Source: Mycteria americana (taxonomy: Eukaryota; Chordata; Aves; Ciconiiformes; Ciconiidae). Taken from it: a stretch of 64,000 nt of DNA. Of this stretch, positions 11,501 to 22,200 are shown piece after piece. The stretch spans positions 127,759,577 through 127,823,576 of the forward strand of contig NC_134365.1 in NCBI RefSeq assembly GCF_035582795.1, read 5' to 3'. The notes beneath the pieces were generated by a model. That model saw nothing but the letters and a program-made list of their open reading frames with translations. It did no database searches and was not told where the DNA came from. The position numbers and the translations under genes are program-made. The number at the start of each line of letters is the position of its first letter. The first letter of the stretch is position 1.

Positions 11501-14500
11501 ACCTGTTTTCTCTCCAAGCTCTCCAAGCTTTTTCTGTGCCATCTCTTCCAGAACAAAATTCAAAAGCACAAAAACTAGAAGGTGTTTTCCTCATTCCGTC
11601 ACTCCGGGTCAAATAAGTATGAGTGTGTTTGAACGGGGAAGGAATATTACTTTTTTATAAAGAGTGTCAATTCCGGCAGTTGGCTACCAACAAAAAGATA
11701 TACAATTACTGCACTCTTATTTGCAAATTTCCTTTTGGAAAGGAGTTTATAACTTCATTCCTTAAAACTAATTTTGACCCAAACTTGTCATGCAAGTCTG
11801 TGGTCTGGAAGGAAAATGATTTTGCAACGTTAGAACTAATGCATTCACGTATTTCTGCTTGTTTAGAGGTGACAACAACAAATAACAGAAAAACGCATGC
11901 AAAGCTGGAACTGCTTTTGCAATGCTCACCATGCTTGCACTCCCCTCAGATTTTATGGCAGGTTATAACCCATCATGCTCTTCTTTTTTCCCTGTGTGTA
12001 TTATCACCTGAGATCTTTGAGCTCTTTGGAATATGGTACCCAGCACGCTGTTAGCTAGATATAAATAATAAAATGAGATAATGTTTAAAGATATAAATAA
12101 TAAAAAGCAGTACTTCTAGACAATCCCCTCCCATACTCACTGCTTCAGGGAAGTAAGTCTGTGGGAGAAAATCACTGCAGACTCTTCCACAAAGAGATAA
12201 GCCGTGTACCAAACCCATAGGCACAAAGAGGAGAAGCTTTCTATCCCTTTGTTTTTCCCTTTTTTTCCCTGGTAGAACAGGGTGCAGAGCTTAGCTCCAT
12301 AATAATGAGATCCTAATATAACCTTCCATCTGGCCATTAAGAGTAGTGCATCTTTCAACGAAGCCAATCTACCGATGACTCGTGTCTTGGTGCAAGAGCC
12401 GTGTGTGTGGGGAGGAAACAAACCACAAAACGCAGATATCTTGATCTATTTAAAACCTTCTGCAAGAAAAAGCTTTCAGAGGGAAAGCAGGAAGACGACA
12501 GCCTCGCCTGACTCAGCCTCACCTGCCCCCTTCCACCAGGCACTGCCCAGAGCGTGCCCTTTGCAGCAGCAGCAGGGGCTTGTGCGCTGGGGAGGAGGCC
12601 AAGGAGAAACGCGACCCATTCAGCACACGGGAATGCAGCAGGCGGGTCGAGTCCGAGTGGGTATCAAGATACTGATTTCAGACTTCTAATCTGCTCCTGG
12701 GCAGAATGGGATACGGCAGCCCACTTCTGGAGGGGAATGGAGAAACCTTATGGTGCCAGAAGCCGATACGATTCCTGAAATGCACACCTAATCCAGCACA
12801 GACCTGCCATCCATCCAGGACAGCAGTCAGCGGTCAAAGCAGCCTTTGAAAGGCTGCTCTTCCCATGGAACTCACGCCCATCCCCAACACCCTTATTTTT
12901 ATACACATGTATATAAACATGTATACATGCCTTGAGACAAAAGCTTGGCTCCCCTCCCCTCCCCCCCTCCCCCCATTTGCTCTACTGTTCTTTTGTATAC
13001 ACGAAAATAAAGAGTTGACTCATAAACTGTGATGACACATACTGGGCACTTTCATATATTAACTGATACATCCCATGAGCAATGTCCTTGAGGCTTCTTG
13101 GCTGTAACATACCTTCTGCTGTAATCAGTTTGTAAGTGCAAATTGTTCTGAATCTCATTATTTATTACTCTTCTGATGGCTGCCCTACTGTATATTGAGT
13201 CTATTTCATTTAAGCAAGCTAAAAATGACAACTGCTTCTCACAGTGCGTATGTATATTCTCCTGGTTTGTGCACGGTTACGGTAGTTTGGCAAGTTGTCT
13301 TTCTGTTCATGTGTGGCTTGCAGATAAAGCCACTTATCCAAGTATTTGACATCATAAAGATACTTTTACATGACACTGATGTCATTTGTCGTTATCACTT
13401 ACAAGTATCGGAATCACTTTACCGGAGCAGACTAAAGGTTTGCTGAACTCGGTGTCCAACCAGGAGTGCTCAAAACGATCCAGTCCTTCGAAAGAAAACG
13501 TAACTCCTAATAATAAACCTAATCGTATTATATAGGGCCGCTCATGGAAATTTTTCCCAATTCAGCATCTAACACACAAAATCTGTGCGTTCAGACTCTG
13601 CGATCTCATCTTGCTTACTGCAATGTCAGGAGCTAGCATTTACGTAATTGCCTGACCACCGCACCTTTTAGGCCAAGTTGTTTTCCACAGCAGCCGGCAG
13701 CGAAGTCCCATCCCTCGTCCTTTGCGTGAGAAAGACATCCCTTGTTTTATCTGTTGTTGTTCCCCCCCCCGCCCCGCATCACGAGATCGCTTTCTCGATC
13801 CCAAGAGCCTCGCTCCTCTCCCGTGACCTTGAAAAAGGGGAATTCTAAAGCAGCTCCCAGGTGGGAGGTGGCGGTGCCTCTTCTGCTGGTGTGAGCCTCA
13901 GCAGCTTTTGCTGGGGCTGAACTGGGATTCCCTGGGCTGCTGCCAGCCGTGTGGCCGGGCCCCCACATGGGAGCCATGTGCGGTTCAGTAGCCGCGGGTT
14001 AGCCACCCAGGCAAGGCAAACCCTTGGGCCGCAGTACCCTCCTCTGCTACCCGAAGCTTCACTTGTAAGGAAATGCCACCTTTGCTGCCAAATAGCGCTA
14101 GTTTTTAGCTGCTCTTTCACCGAAACTGGTCTCATCTCTTTTTAGGATGCAAAGGGAGTGGATGTAATAGTCATGGCGATACTGCACTAATGTAATAGTA
14201 TTTTTCTGATGTTACTCATAGTCTAAATCACCACATTGTCTCTTGTGCAACATTTAAACAGTATTGTCTAAATCCACACCAGGAGAAGTTACTGGGAGTT
14301 CAAAAGGAGCGCTGCTGAAACTGTGCTAGCTGCCTTTGCCTGAGGTTTTACCAGCGCTCCCGAGCGGAGGTTGTAATGTGGTTTTCAGCCAGCTGAGCAC
14401 AAGGCAGAAGGGAGGCACGCAGCAGAACAGGTTCTCCCTCCCACCCTCGCCTTCCGGAGAACAAAACTTCACCATCCAGCGTAAGGCACCGCATCTTTTG

Positions 14501-15780
14501 CGTAAGTTAGACTACGGCAAGACTGGCGAGCTGACATGTTAGGAAACCAGGGTAACCCCTCTCCTTGTTCCGGACTTTTTTCCTGGCATCTTCCCAAGAG
14601 GGGAGGGGAAGAGGAGTTAAAAACATTACGAAAAGAACAAGCATCGCCAAGCTAAAAATCATCTGGCCTTACAAAGTTCTTCTTTACCCTAAAAGGGAAA
14701 AACCTTCCAAAATATGTATTTTTAAACATACATGTAGGCTGATTGTTTTAACTACACAAACATCTGCCAACTAGTACCATGTCTGGAGTGCTCATGCTTT
14801 ACTACAATGTTTGAACAGTTGGACTGAAAAACAAATTGCTAGGGAATATCTGAATTTAAGCAAAAGTATCCTTAAAGCAGAGAGAAAAATTCTTCTCTTA
14901 CGTTTTTAAAAGAAAAAACACCAAACAAGCCCTAAATTTGATGGCAATAATACAGAGTGAAATTTCAGTATGAGGAGATGTCTACAAACTTGGCATTTCA
15001 GTGCCTGAGAAGAAAACTTCATACGTTATGGAAGGACATACATATTTATTAAATGGTTATCCTCTGTGATATGCACACATTGTATTGTAATCAATAAGTA
15101 CACTTTTAATATTAGAACTTAATATTAGAACACAATATAGACACCCGATTCCGAGGCACATTACTTCAGCAAATGAAAAAAAATAATGCAGAGAGAAAGA
15201 AATCAATACAGTTTGGATAACATAAAACCAATTAATTCCTAGTATCCAAGGAGGATTACAGAGGAAGGAAAGTAATGCAAGAGATGGGGGAGGCAAGTGC
15301 CCCAGACGCATTCGGAGGGAGAGAAAAGAGCTCCCCACAGTACATTAAGACACTTCCCAAAAAAAGCAAGACTCATTCCTAGGCTTTGCTCCAACCTCCA
15401 TGAATCGCTGCCTGCAAAGTAACCATGACTCGATCTTCTTGGATTTTGTTAAAGGGGCACTGACCTTCATGCCAGCATCCACACCGAGCAACTGGACTGT
15501 CCGGCTGGGAACAGCTTACCAAAACTCAGACCATGTATGGTGCAGTTAATACGGTCATTCATCCATTTTGGATACGCCGAGTTACCATCACTACTTAATT
15601 GCTCCCTTTGGGGAAAAAGAAAAAAAAAAACCACAAAAACCCCTCTGTTGCACATGCCGAGATTTCTGTGTCTAGTAAGGCAGCTCTGGAAGTAAACTTA
15701 GAAGAACAACAGAAGAATTCCAGATGTTAAAAATATCATTTAATTAAAGAAACATAAATCATACCAAAAAGTTTAAGTCA
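8501..15780. other. Intergenic, downstream of MID1IP1, no gene recognised
   Basis: I see no coding exon, RNA gene or clear dispersed repeat. There is a C-rich run of CCCCTCC type at about 12948-12974 and a C9 run near 13762-13770. The open frame at 9164-9670 has no recognisable family features and no exon-like splice context. AT-rich stretches (for example 14880-15240) may include regulatory sequence, but nothing specific can be supported. Confidence 0.55.
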
Positions 15781-15784
15781 CTTT

Positions 15785-16328
15785 TAGTTAATACATTTGC
15801 ATTTATTTTAGAATATACTCTACATCCGAGTAAAAAAGTTTTAAATAAACTCCAGTACAACCGTGGGACCCGCCATCCGTCCCGCCACAGAGGGATGCTC
15901 GCTAGCCCACTGGGTTCCCTCCCGGGTAACAGAAGCAATTTTATGCCAGTTTTGTTACGTTCATCGGCTTGTGTTGAGCCTCCTATCTGCCAGCTACGCC
16001 ACCACCTCCTACACGTAGGGGTTCGGCCTCCCCGCCCGGGGAGGCACAGCAACCGCTCGCCCCGGACCGTACAGTAAAAAGAAAAAAAAAAAAAACAAAA
16101 AAGAGGGGGGGAGATAATTAATAAACTAGTATTGATTAATGTACATCTCTCTCTCGCTTGTGCGTTGGTAGAAAAGCGGCTGCAGTCCTGGGCGCGCAGG
16201 GAAGCCCCAGCCCCGCGGCGCTGCCCTCCACCGCCGGCGCGGCCGCAGCGCCGGGCAGGGACGCGCCGCTGCCGCTGCCGCTGCCGCCGGCGGGCCGGGC
16301 GCCGCCTTCCCCCGCTCCCCCCCGGCGC
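15785..16328 (-). other. MID1IP1 3' untranslated region
   Basis: This continues from the MID1IP1 stop codon to just past a canonical poly(A) signal. It includes a T-rich stretch on the transcript strand (A-rich on plus, about 16078-16103) and a G+C-rich proximal part (16180-16328). The end position is inferred from the poly(A) signal, so the true cleavage site may differ by some tens of bases, and other signals could be used. Confidence 0.65.
15802..15807 (-). terminator. MID1IP1 poly(A) signal AATAAA
   Basis: TTTATT on the plus strand reads AATAAA on the transcript strand, about 520 bases after the stop codon. It is the best-placed canonical hexamer for this gene; cleavage would fall at about 15780-15790. 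Confidence 0.65.
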
Positions 16329-16823
16329 TCACTGCCCCCAGCTGCTGAAGCCGATCTCCTGCTTGTATCTGTTGGTGAGGACGTTGGCCTTGCGGGTGAG
16401 CTTGGAGAGGACCGAGTGGAGTCCGCTGAGGTGGTAGTGGAACTGCTGCTCCAGGTCCTCCTCCCCCTCGCCCTCCTCGGCGGGCCCGCCGCCCAGCTTG
16501 TCCTTCTTGCGGGCCGCCTCCTCGCCCGCCGGCGGCTGCACCACGCCCCACTCGATGTCGTTGCGGATGGACTTGAGCAGCATGTAGTGGCTGTACATGT
16601 CCCTGCGGGAGAAGTAGGCGCCGGGGTCGGCGGGCGGCAGGGCGGCGTCCCGCTGCGGGCAGACGGTGCCCGCCGCGTCCAGCTCCTCCAGCAGCAGCGG
16701 CACGTCGCGCAGCAGGCTGGGCACCATCACCGTCTGGTCCATGTTGTTGACGGCGCCGATGAAGCGGTTCATGGCGTTGAAGAGGGAGTACTTCTGGCTG
16801 TACGAGTCGCAGATCTGCATCAT
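16329..16823 (-). CDS. MID1IP1: MID1-interacting protein 1 (Spot14-related, MIG12/G12 family)
   Basis: The 164-residue protein belongs to the Spot14 (THRSP/MID1IP1) family. In mammals MID1IP1 promotes polymerisation and activation of acetyl-CoA carboxylase, pairs with THRSP, and binds the ubiquitin ligase MID1 to stabilise microtubules; it is cytosolic and nuclear. Evidence: the family N-terminus (MMQICD at 1-6, then [20 protein letters not shown] and PSLLRDVPL to about residue 43), the central [20 protein letters not shown] (75-94), an acidic run (116-123), and the C-terminal helical block [15 protein letters not shown] ... [21 protein letters not shown] (121-159). MMQICD fits MID1IP1 rather than THRSP. 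I chose the ATG at 16823 because the family starts there and it has G at -3; an in-frame ATG at 16907 would add 28 low-complexity residues. It is shorter than the human protein (183 residues) in the variable linkers at 44-70 and 95-120. The coding sequence is intronless and very G+C-rich. Confidence 0.97.
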   Translation of the reverse strand: MMQICDSYSQKYSLFNAMNRFIGAVNNMDQTVMVPSLLRDVPLLLEELDAAGTVCPQRDAALPPADPGAYFSRRDMYSHYMLLKSIRNDIEWGVVQPPAGEEAARKKDKLGGGPAEEGEGEEDLEQQFHYHLSGLHSVLSKLTRKANVLTNRYKQEIGFSSWGQ

Positions 16824-16924
16824 GTCGGCGGGCGGGCGGGCGGGCTCAGCGGCGCGGCTCGGACCGCGGGGCTCCTCCGGCGGCGACCTCCTCCTCGCTA
16901 GCGGCACCGGCCGCCCTCCGCCGC

Positions 16925-16947
16925 GGGCTGGGCTGGGCTGGGCTGGG
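16925..16947 (+). repeat. (GGGCT)n with G-quadruplex potential
   Basis: Five GGG tracts at 16925, 16930, 16935, 16940 and 16945 are separated each time by CT on the plus strand, which is the template strand for MID1IP1. The spacing satisfies the usual quadruplex rule. It sits about 100 bases upstream of the start codon, in the presumed leader. Confidence 0.85.
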
Positions 16948-17128
16948 CTGCGCGGCTGCTCGCCAACACAGTCCTGCGGAGAGGCGATGGCGGCAGGCGC
17001 CGGGGTTAGGGGCTGCTCTCCCTCCCGCCAGCCCGCCTTCCTCCCCGTCCCCTCCCGCCAGCCACCTCTCCTCCTCCCCCACCGCCGCCGCCGCCTTTAT
17101 CCTCGGCCCCTTCTCCTTTTTTAGGCTT

Positions 17129-17263
17129 CCCCCCCCCCCCTCCCGTCCCTTCTCTTCGCCCTTCCGCCCCCCCCCCCCGCCGGCCTCCCGGTGCAGGCAC
17201 CGGCGCTTGCTGCTGCCGCTCCCCTCCGTACAAAAAGAGGCAAAACACAACCCCCCCCCCCCC
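17129..17263 (+). repeat. Three poly(C) homopolymers (C12, C12, C13)
   Basis: C runs at 17129-17140, 17167-17178 and 17251-17263 lie in the presumed MID1IP1 leader or intron. Homopolymers of this length are prone to both length polymorphism and sequencing error, so exact spacing here is uncertain. Confidence 0.85.
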
Positions 17264-17497
17264 GGCCCCCCGCAACTCCTCCCGGGAGCCACGCGTGGCG
17301 TGGCGCTGGGGGGCGGCCGAGGGGAAAGCAGCCCCGCACCACGCCGGTACATGAAAATTCAAGCGGCCCCCAAGCCGCCGTGACCCGGCCGAGGCACCGA
17401 GCCGCCGCGGGGGAGGCACCCACCGTGGTCCGGAGCCGCTCTCCGCCGCGCCGTCAGCCCGCCGCCGCCCGTGGCTGCGCTCCCATCCCCGGCGCCG

Positions 17498-17505
17498 TAT
17501 TTATA
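17498..17505 (-). promoter_or_regulatory. TATA box (TATAAATA) of MID1IP1
   Basis: TATTTATA on the plus strand reads TATAAATA on the MID1IP1 strand, isolated in G+C-rich surroundings (flanks CGC and CGG). A start site would be expected about 25-30 bases further on, near 17470-17475, some 650 bases before the start codon. Placement is inferred from the motif only. Confidence 0.6.
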
Positions 17506-18044
17506 GCGCGTATCTTAAAACAAGGTGTTCCCCAGTGCCACCCCCCGCGCCGCACGACAGATAAAGGCGGCGGGCGGCGGCCGCGCCGCGCCGGCTCCGC
17601 CTCTCGCCCCGCACCGGGGGAGGGCACCGCGACGGGGAGGGCGCCGGGACCGGCCGGGCCGGCGGCAGGCAGCGCCCCGCGGGCATCCCGCTCCCCGAGC
17701 GGGACGCGGCGGCGCGGCTTTGGCGTTCGCGGTGGGAACTGCGGGGCTTGGGGAGCCGGGCTCTCACGCCCCCGCCGCCGGCGGCAGCCCCGCGCCCCCA
17801 CCCTGAGCGAAGGGAGCGGCGGCCGCAGAGTCCCCCAGCCCTCCCGGTAACGTCCGCCCCGGGCGGGGGGCGGCAGCGAGGGGCACGGCGCGGCGATGCA
17901 GCGCTTCAACACCGCCCCCACCCCGCTCCGCTCCCCAGCGCCAGGCCCGCCGCCCCCCTCCCCCCTCCCCCGGCCGTGCCGCTCCCGCCGGCGGGGGGGG
18001 AGGGGAGCGGGGGCGCGGCTCCGCCGGGCCGGGGCGGCGGGGAG

Positions 18045-18054
18045 TGATTGACAG
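18045..18054 (+). promoter_or_regulatory. PBX-MEIS/PREP composite site TGATTGACAG
   Basis: An exact match to the TGATTGACAG composite motif bound by PBX with MEIS or PREP homeodomain proteins, a known element of CpG-island promoters. It lies in the island about 550 bases upstream of the TATA box. Confidence 0.55.
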
Positions 18055-18111
18055 GGCAGGCGGCGGGGACACGCGGGCTCCGCGTGCTGTCCGCGTTCGC
18101 CCGGGCCGCTC

Positions 18112-18516
18112 ATTGGCTGCCGGGCGCGCGGCGAGCGTGACGGCCGCGCCGCCCGCCCGGCTCCGCGTGCCCCAGCGGCAATTAGAGCGATCCCCCGGCG
18201 GGGAGGGCGCGGGGCCGCGGAGCCCGCCCGCGCTCGGCCAGGCTGGCGTCGCCGCCTCCCCGCAGCCCGCCCAGGGGCCGCGGCTCCCCGCCGCTCGCCT
18301 CGCCGTGCCAGGCCGAGGGCGCGGGGGGGGAGCGGGCGCGCCCCTTCCCGGGCGGCCTTTGTCTGGGGCCGGGGCTGCGCGGGGCCGCCTGGCAGCGGCC
18401 GCGGGGCGGCCGGCATCACCCCACAGCCTCACCTCCGGGCCCAGCCAATCGGCGGGCCGGCCGGCGGCCCGGCTCCGCCGCCCCCTGCCAATCAGCGAGC
18501 CTCGGCAGCAGCCAAT
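18112..18516. promoter_or_regulatory. NF-Y (CCAAT) box cluster
   Basis: Three CCAAT boxes on the plus strand at 18445-18449, 18488-18492 and 18512-18516, plus one on the minus strand (ATTGG at 18112-18116). Two of the plus-strand boxes have the extended CAGCCAAT context and the third reads TGCCAATCAG, all good NF-Y contexts. NF-Y sites normally lie 60-100 bases from a start site, so this cluster, about 1 kb from the TATA box, suggests a further start site in the island, either an upstream MID1IP1 exon or a divergent plus-strand transcript. Confidence 0.55.
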
Positions 18517-18605
18517 GGGAAACAGCAACCCCCTCCCACACCCCCCCTCCGCCGCCTCGCGCGGCGCTGGTAACGAGCGAGTTGGCCGGAGGCGCCGCCG
18601 CGGGT

Positions 18606-18611
18606 CACGTG
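18606..18611. promoter_or_regulatory. E-box CACGTG
   Basis: A single CACGTG with flanking GT before and GG after, a fit for USF, MYC/MAX or ChREBP/MLX. MID1IP1 is a lipogenic target of such factors in mammals, but a true carbohydrate response element needs a second E-box five bases away, which is not seen. Confidence 0.4.
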
Positions 18612-18664
18612 GGGCAGAACGGGTGGGGAGGGGGGAGCCGCGCGGGGGCGGGGGTGTTGCGCGC

Positions 18665-18678
18665 GTTGCCGTGACAAC
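18665..18678. promoter_or_regulatory. RFX X-box GTTGCCGTGACAAC
   Basis: An imperfect palindrome that matches the RFX X-box consensus (GTnRCC, 2-bp spacer, RGYAAC) at all but one position. X-boxes occur in CpG-island promoters, often of ciliary genes; the effect here is unknown. Confidence 0.5.
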
Positions 18679-18926
18679 GGATCAACCAACAGCGAGGGGC
18701 GGGGCCCCGCCCCCGCCGGCGGGGCCTGCGCGGCGCCGGGGAAAGCCCGCGGCCCTGCGGCTGCGGAGCGGCGTCCCGGGGCTCGGCCTCACCCGCCGCA
18801 GCGGAGACCAGGGGCTGGGCAGACGCGAGAAGCCCGACCAACGGGCCGGCCTGAGCGGCGGCAGGGCCCCCGCCCTCCCGCCGCACCGCGCACGGCGCGC
18901 TCCGCGCCGCCCGCGCTGCCCCAGCG

Positions 18927-18974
<48 letters not shown>

Positions 18975-18975
18975 C
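18927..18975 (+). repeat. (CCTG)12 microsatellite
   Basis: Twelve uninterrupted CCTG units near the distal edge of the CpG island. Immediately after it, near 19000-19025, there is a smaller CCCGTCCCT-type tandem repeat. Confidence 0.95.
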
Positions 18976-19200
18976 AGCGGCGGCTCCGCGGCCCGGCTTC
19001 CCGTCCCTCCCGTCCCTCCCGTCCCGGGTGCTGCAGGCCGATGCCTGGGTGCTCCCCGCAGCCTCTCTGGCCCCCGGCTGCTTCAGGCTTCCGCCCGGGC
19101 CCCCGCCCGCAGGAGGGGGCCGCTCCCGGGGCGGTGGGTGAGACACCGGCTGCGTGCGAGGTGAGGCCGCAGCCGGGCAGCCTTTGCGAGCTGCACCCGC

Positions 19201-22200
19201 GCTGCCAGTCCTTGGGGTTAAGCAGTAGCAAGAGACACGGGCCGGTATAAAGTGATGATCTGTTCGCAGATAATTCACTACGGGGAAAAAAAAAACCCAA
19301 AAAACAAAAAAGAAAATAATCTCACCAGGCCGGAAAATTGGCCACAACATCTACTTGCATCTTTGTATAGACGCAGTGTGTCATTAATGCACCATTAGCA
19401 GTTTTGCTGCCTTTAATTGAAATACGGAGTGTGCTGAACAGTCAATGAATTCGAAAAAGCGAGAAATCTTTAGGAACAAGAGAAAGTGGTTTATTGTCCA
19501 ACTTTCCCGTCCACATTAAAACAAAAAAGGAAGTCTGAACAAATTAAAACTGAAGACTTTACCTGTGGTTAGAACATACTGGCTGGGGAGGAGAAACAGT
19601 TGACAGAAATAACCCAGCTTGAAACTGCGAATGGGAAGTATGTGGTCGTAGCAAAAGCGCCAGACGAGGAAGCGCCGTGTCTTCTGTGCGATGATACTAT
19701 ACCAATTATGGCCTGAGCATAAAATCATTTTCACCCCCACCTGCCCTCTTTGCTTCCCAAAATGTATAGCCACACGGTCCGCTTCCACCTTTGACTGTAA
19801 ATGTTACCTCATTTTAGCGTAGTGCTAACACGGTGCTGCAGCCTGTGCGGGCATGTGTCTAACCCATGAGGCTGAGATAGACCATGCTCAAGTCAAACTC
19901 AGCAGCATAAGGCAATCGTCTTTTTTTTTTAACTTCCTTATGTTCTGATCGATTTTGATATGCAGTGTAAATGTCTCTGGTACGTATAATGTATATCATT
20001 AACACAAGCCTGAGTAGGTTTGATTGCTCTTTGGTTAGAACAAAATAAAGGCGCACGTATTTCTAACTCCAGTGGTATGTAATGGCGATGGCTGTGCACA
20101 CGAGCAAAAAGGAAACGGCACTTTTCTTTTTCCCCCGTCCCGTTAAAAAAAGATGATCCCATTTGTGGCACAAACTTTTATATGCAAGCAGCATTTTTAA
20201 AAAATATTTCCACTTTAGAATGATCCGATTATTGTGGCCATGCTGCGCCTGGAAGGGGAATCAGCTAGAAACCCCTTATCTCGTGTCCTGAGCAATGAGG
20301 AAGCTTGTGCATTCGCTATCTGGCAGTCCAAGAAGGTGTAAACGCTTACCTTCGCCCAGCACAGGTTCCTGGATGAGGAAACCAAAGCGACAAAACACAA
20401 AGGTAGTCTTTATCGAGCACCTCAACTGGATGGAGCACTCCTGACCTACAAGCCCAGCAGTGTGGGGGTGAAAACGCCTTTCTGCTTGAATAGATTTGGT
20501 ACCGCTATTCAGGAAAGGAGGAGTCACATATAAGTTACTATACTAGCTAAAAACCTTTAATTTTCCCTGAAGTGAACGAGAGCTGGTGGTGTTCAGCCCT
20601 TTCTGGATGAGGGCCTTCTTTCTGTGGCTGATGCCTAAAGAAGAACAGGGATGAACTATCGCTATTACCATTTAGCTATTACTGTTACTGAACTATTACT
20701 AGTATTAACTAGTTAACTTAGCTGTACCTCAGTATTTAGCCACAGTAGCACTATAGTTAGTGCTACAAAGGCTAGCTATAGGAACAATGCTGCTGGTGGC
20801 CCGTCTCCTCTGGCGACATTAGCAGCTGCACAGTATTTTTCAAGAAAAGACAGATGATTCTGTCAATTTGCGTGGGTTTTTGTAACATTTGCAAGGCCTG
20901 TCTAAATTCTCTCTTCAGTGGCAACGGGATAACAAACGGTCTTTGTTAACAGTTTTCCCAGGACACGTGCTGGCATGAAATAGGTGCCACTGGCACGTTG
21001 CAGACCAGTGATGGCTACACTTTGGTGGTTAGGAAGTTGTTCTGCTGCACAGTGTTTGCAAAATAAGATGAGAACTTGTGTGGGCGAAAAGTGATAAATA
21101 TGTGCAAATATTTAGTGTTGCATTCTGCAGCCTGGGAACACCATTTGGGCCGGCCTTGTAAGAGCAACATCGCTTGGGAATTTCACTTACTCTCTTAATT
21201 TGTTGTCGATGTGACATGGCAGATTATAGTTCAGCCTTGGAAACTGCGAGTCGTTTCCTTCTATTCCTATTTGACATACATTTTTGCTCAAACTTGTGAA
21301 CTGCTTCCATCATTTTAGGTGGCAGTACAGATGCGAGCATTTAACACTTCTCTCTCCTCCTTTCTCTTTCTGAAACCCAGTCCAGTTGTACCAAATCTCT
21401 GAACCGAGGAAACCCATCATTTCTTATCCAGAAGGAATGTGTGTAAATTTATCATCTTAACTGATGCCTCTCCATGAGTTTCATATAATCAGCCCTTGTA
21501 GCTTAACGTGCTAATGATCAGGGTAAGTAGAAATCTAATATGTTAAAGGTCTGCAGACCAATTTGTCTGAGTCCTGCTGAGATCTGCAGTGTAACTTTTG
21601 CAAAGATTTACTCATCTCTCTTCTACCTTACACTTCACCACCTTTTACTCCTGTTTCTTTTGGTCCTCTGTAAGCGCAGTGATTCTCCAAAGTGGACAGA
21701 AACCTCTGAGAAGGCGCGCAGAGGGGTCAGGAAGAGGACGTTTGGAGAAGGAAGCAGAGATCGTAAATCCCCTTTCCCTCTGGCACACATGCAAATCTGA
21801 GCGAGACCGGACGCTGCCGGAAGCGGCACAACAAGGGCTCTGCGGCATCGCGTCTCGGCACAGAGGAGCAGCGTTTTGTGTGCATGGTGAAAAGCACGGG
21901 AGTCCGGCGGGAGCTCTGCTGGGAGCAGGAGCAGGGAGCAGTGCTGGGCGGGGAGGTGGCCATCTCAGGCGGCTCCCGTGAAGCCCCTCCAAGTTGCCTG
22001 GCTCTGCAGGTTGCATCCGGGTCGCTCCAGGCCTGCCAAGTCCTCGCTTCCTCAGAAGCATTCCTGGAAACCATTGCAAGTTCAGCTTCAATCTGTTTGC
22101 CAGTGACTGTGTATTTTCAGGGCCTGGGATCCCTCCCAAGCGGTGCTCAGCTAGCACCAGGAGGTCAAAACAGGCTGAAACCCCCTATAAAGGAGTCGAT

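Larger units (their letters stand above)
16824..17472 (-). other. Probable MID1IP1 5' leader, possibly with one small intron
   Basis: This lies between the inferred TATA-directed start (about 17470) and the start codon. On the minus strand a plausible splice acceptor (CTCTCCGCAG, AG at 16975-16974) and a weaker donor (CACG then GTGGGT, GT at 17423-17422) would define a 5' non-coding exon of about 17472-17424 and a 449-bp intron. That fits a non-coding first exon as in mammals, but the donor is not strong and an unspliced leader is possible. The segment contains three long C homopolymers and a GGGCT repeat. Confidence 0.35.
16150..19200. promoter_or_regulatory. CpG island covering MID1IP1 coding exon, 5' UTR and promoter
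   Basis: From about 16150 to 19150 the sequence is very G+C-rich with dense CG dinucleotides, in sharp contrast to the AT-richer flanks (before 16130 and after 19260). It covers the MID1IP1 coding exon and extends about 2.4 kb upstream of the start codon. Such islands mark vertebrate promoters. Every long open frame inside it on either strand other than MID1IP1 is low-complexity (Ala/Pro/Arg/Gly) and results from the lack of A/T-containing stop codons. Confidence 0.92.

Noticed and set aside
16329-16823. Assignment of this gene as THRSP (Spot14)
   Set aside because: The N-terminus and the C-terminal GFSSWGQ end follow MID1IP1, and the TSPAN7 neighbour fits MID1IP1 synteny.
16158-16901. A 247-codon plus-strand frame opposite MID1IP1
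   Set aside because: It is the antisense shadow of the MID1IP1 coding exon in CpG-rich DNA; the minus-strand product has clear family motifs, this one has none.
16824-16907. 28-codon N-terminal extension of MID1IP1 from the ATG at 16907
   Set aside because: The family starts at MMQICD; the extension is Arg/Pro/Ala low-complexity with no counterpart in known members, and part of it lies in the G+C-rich leader.
17454-19350. Several frames of 200-365 codons on both strands in the CpG island
   Set aside because: They are Ala/Pro/Gly/Arg-rich, overlap each other in many frames, contain translated microsatellite and poly(C), and arise because stop codons are rare at very high G+C.
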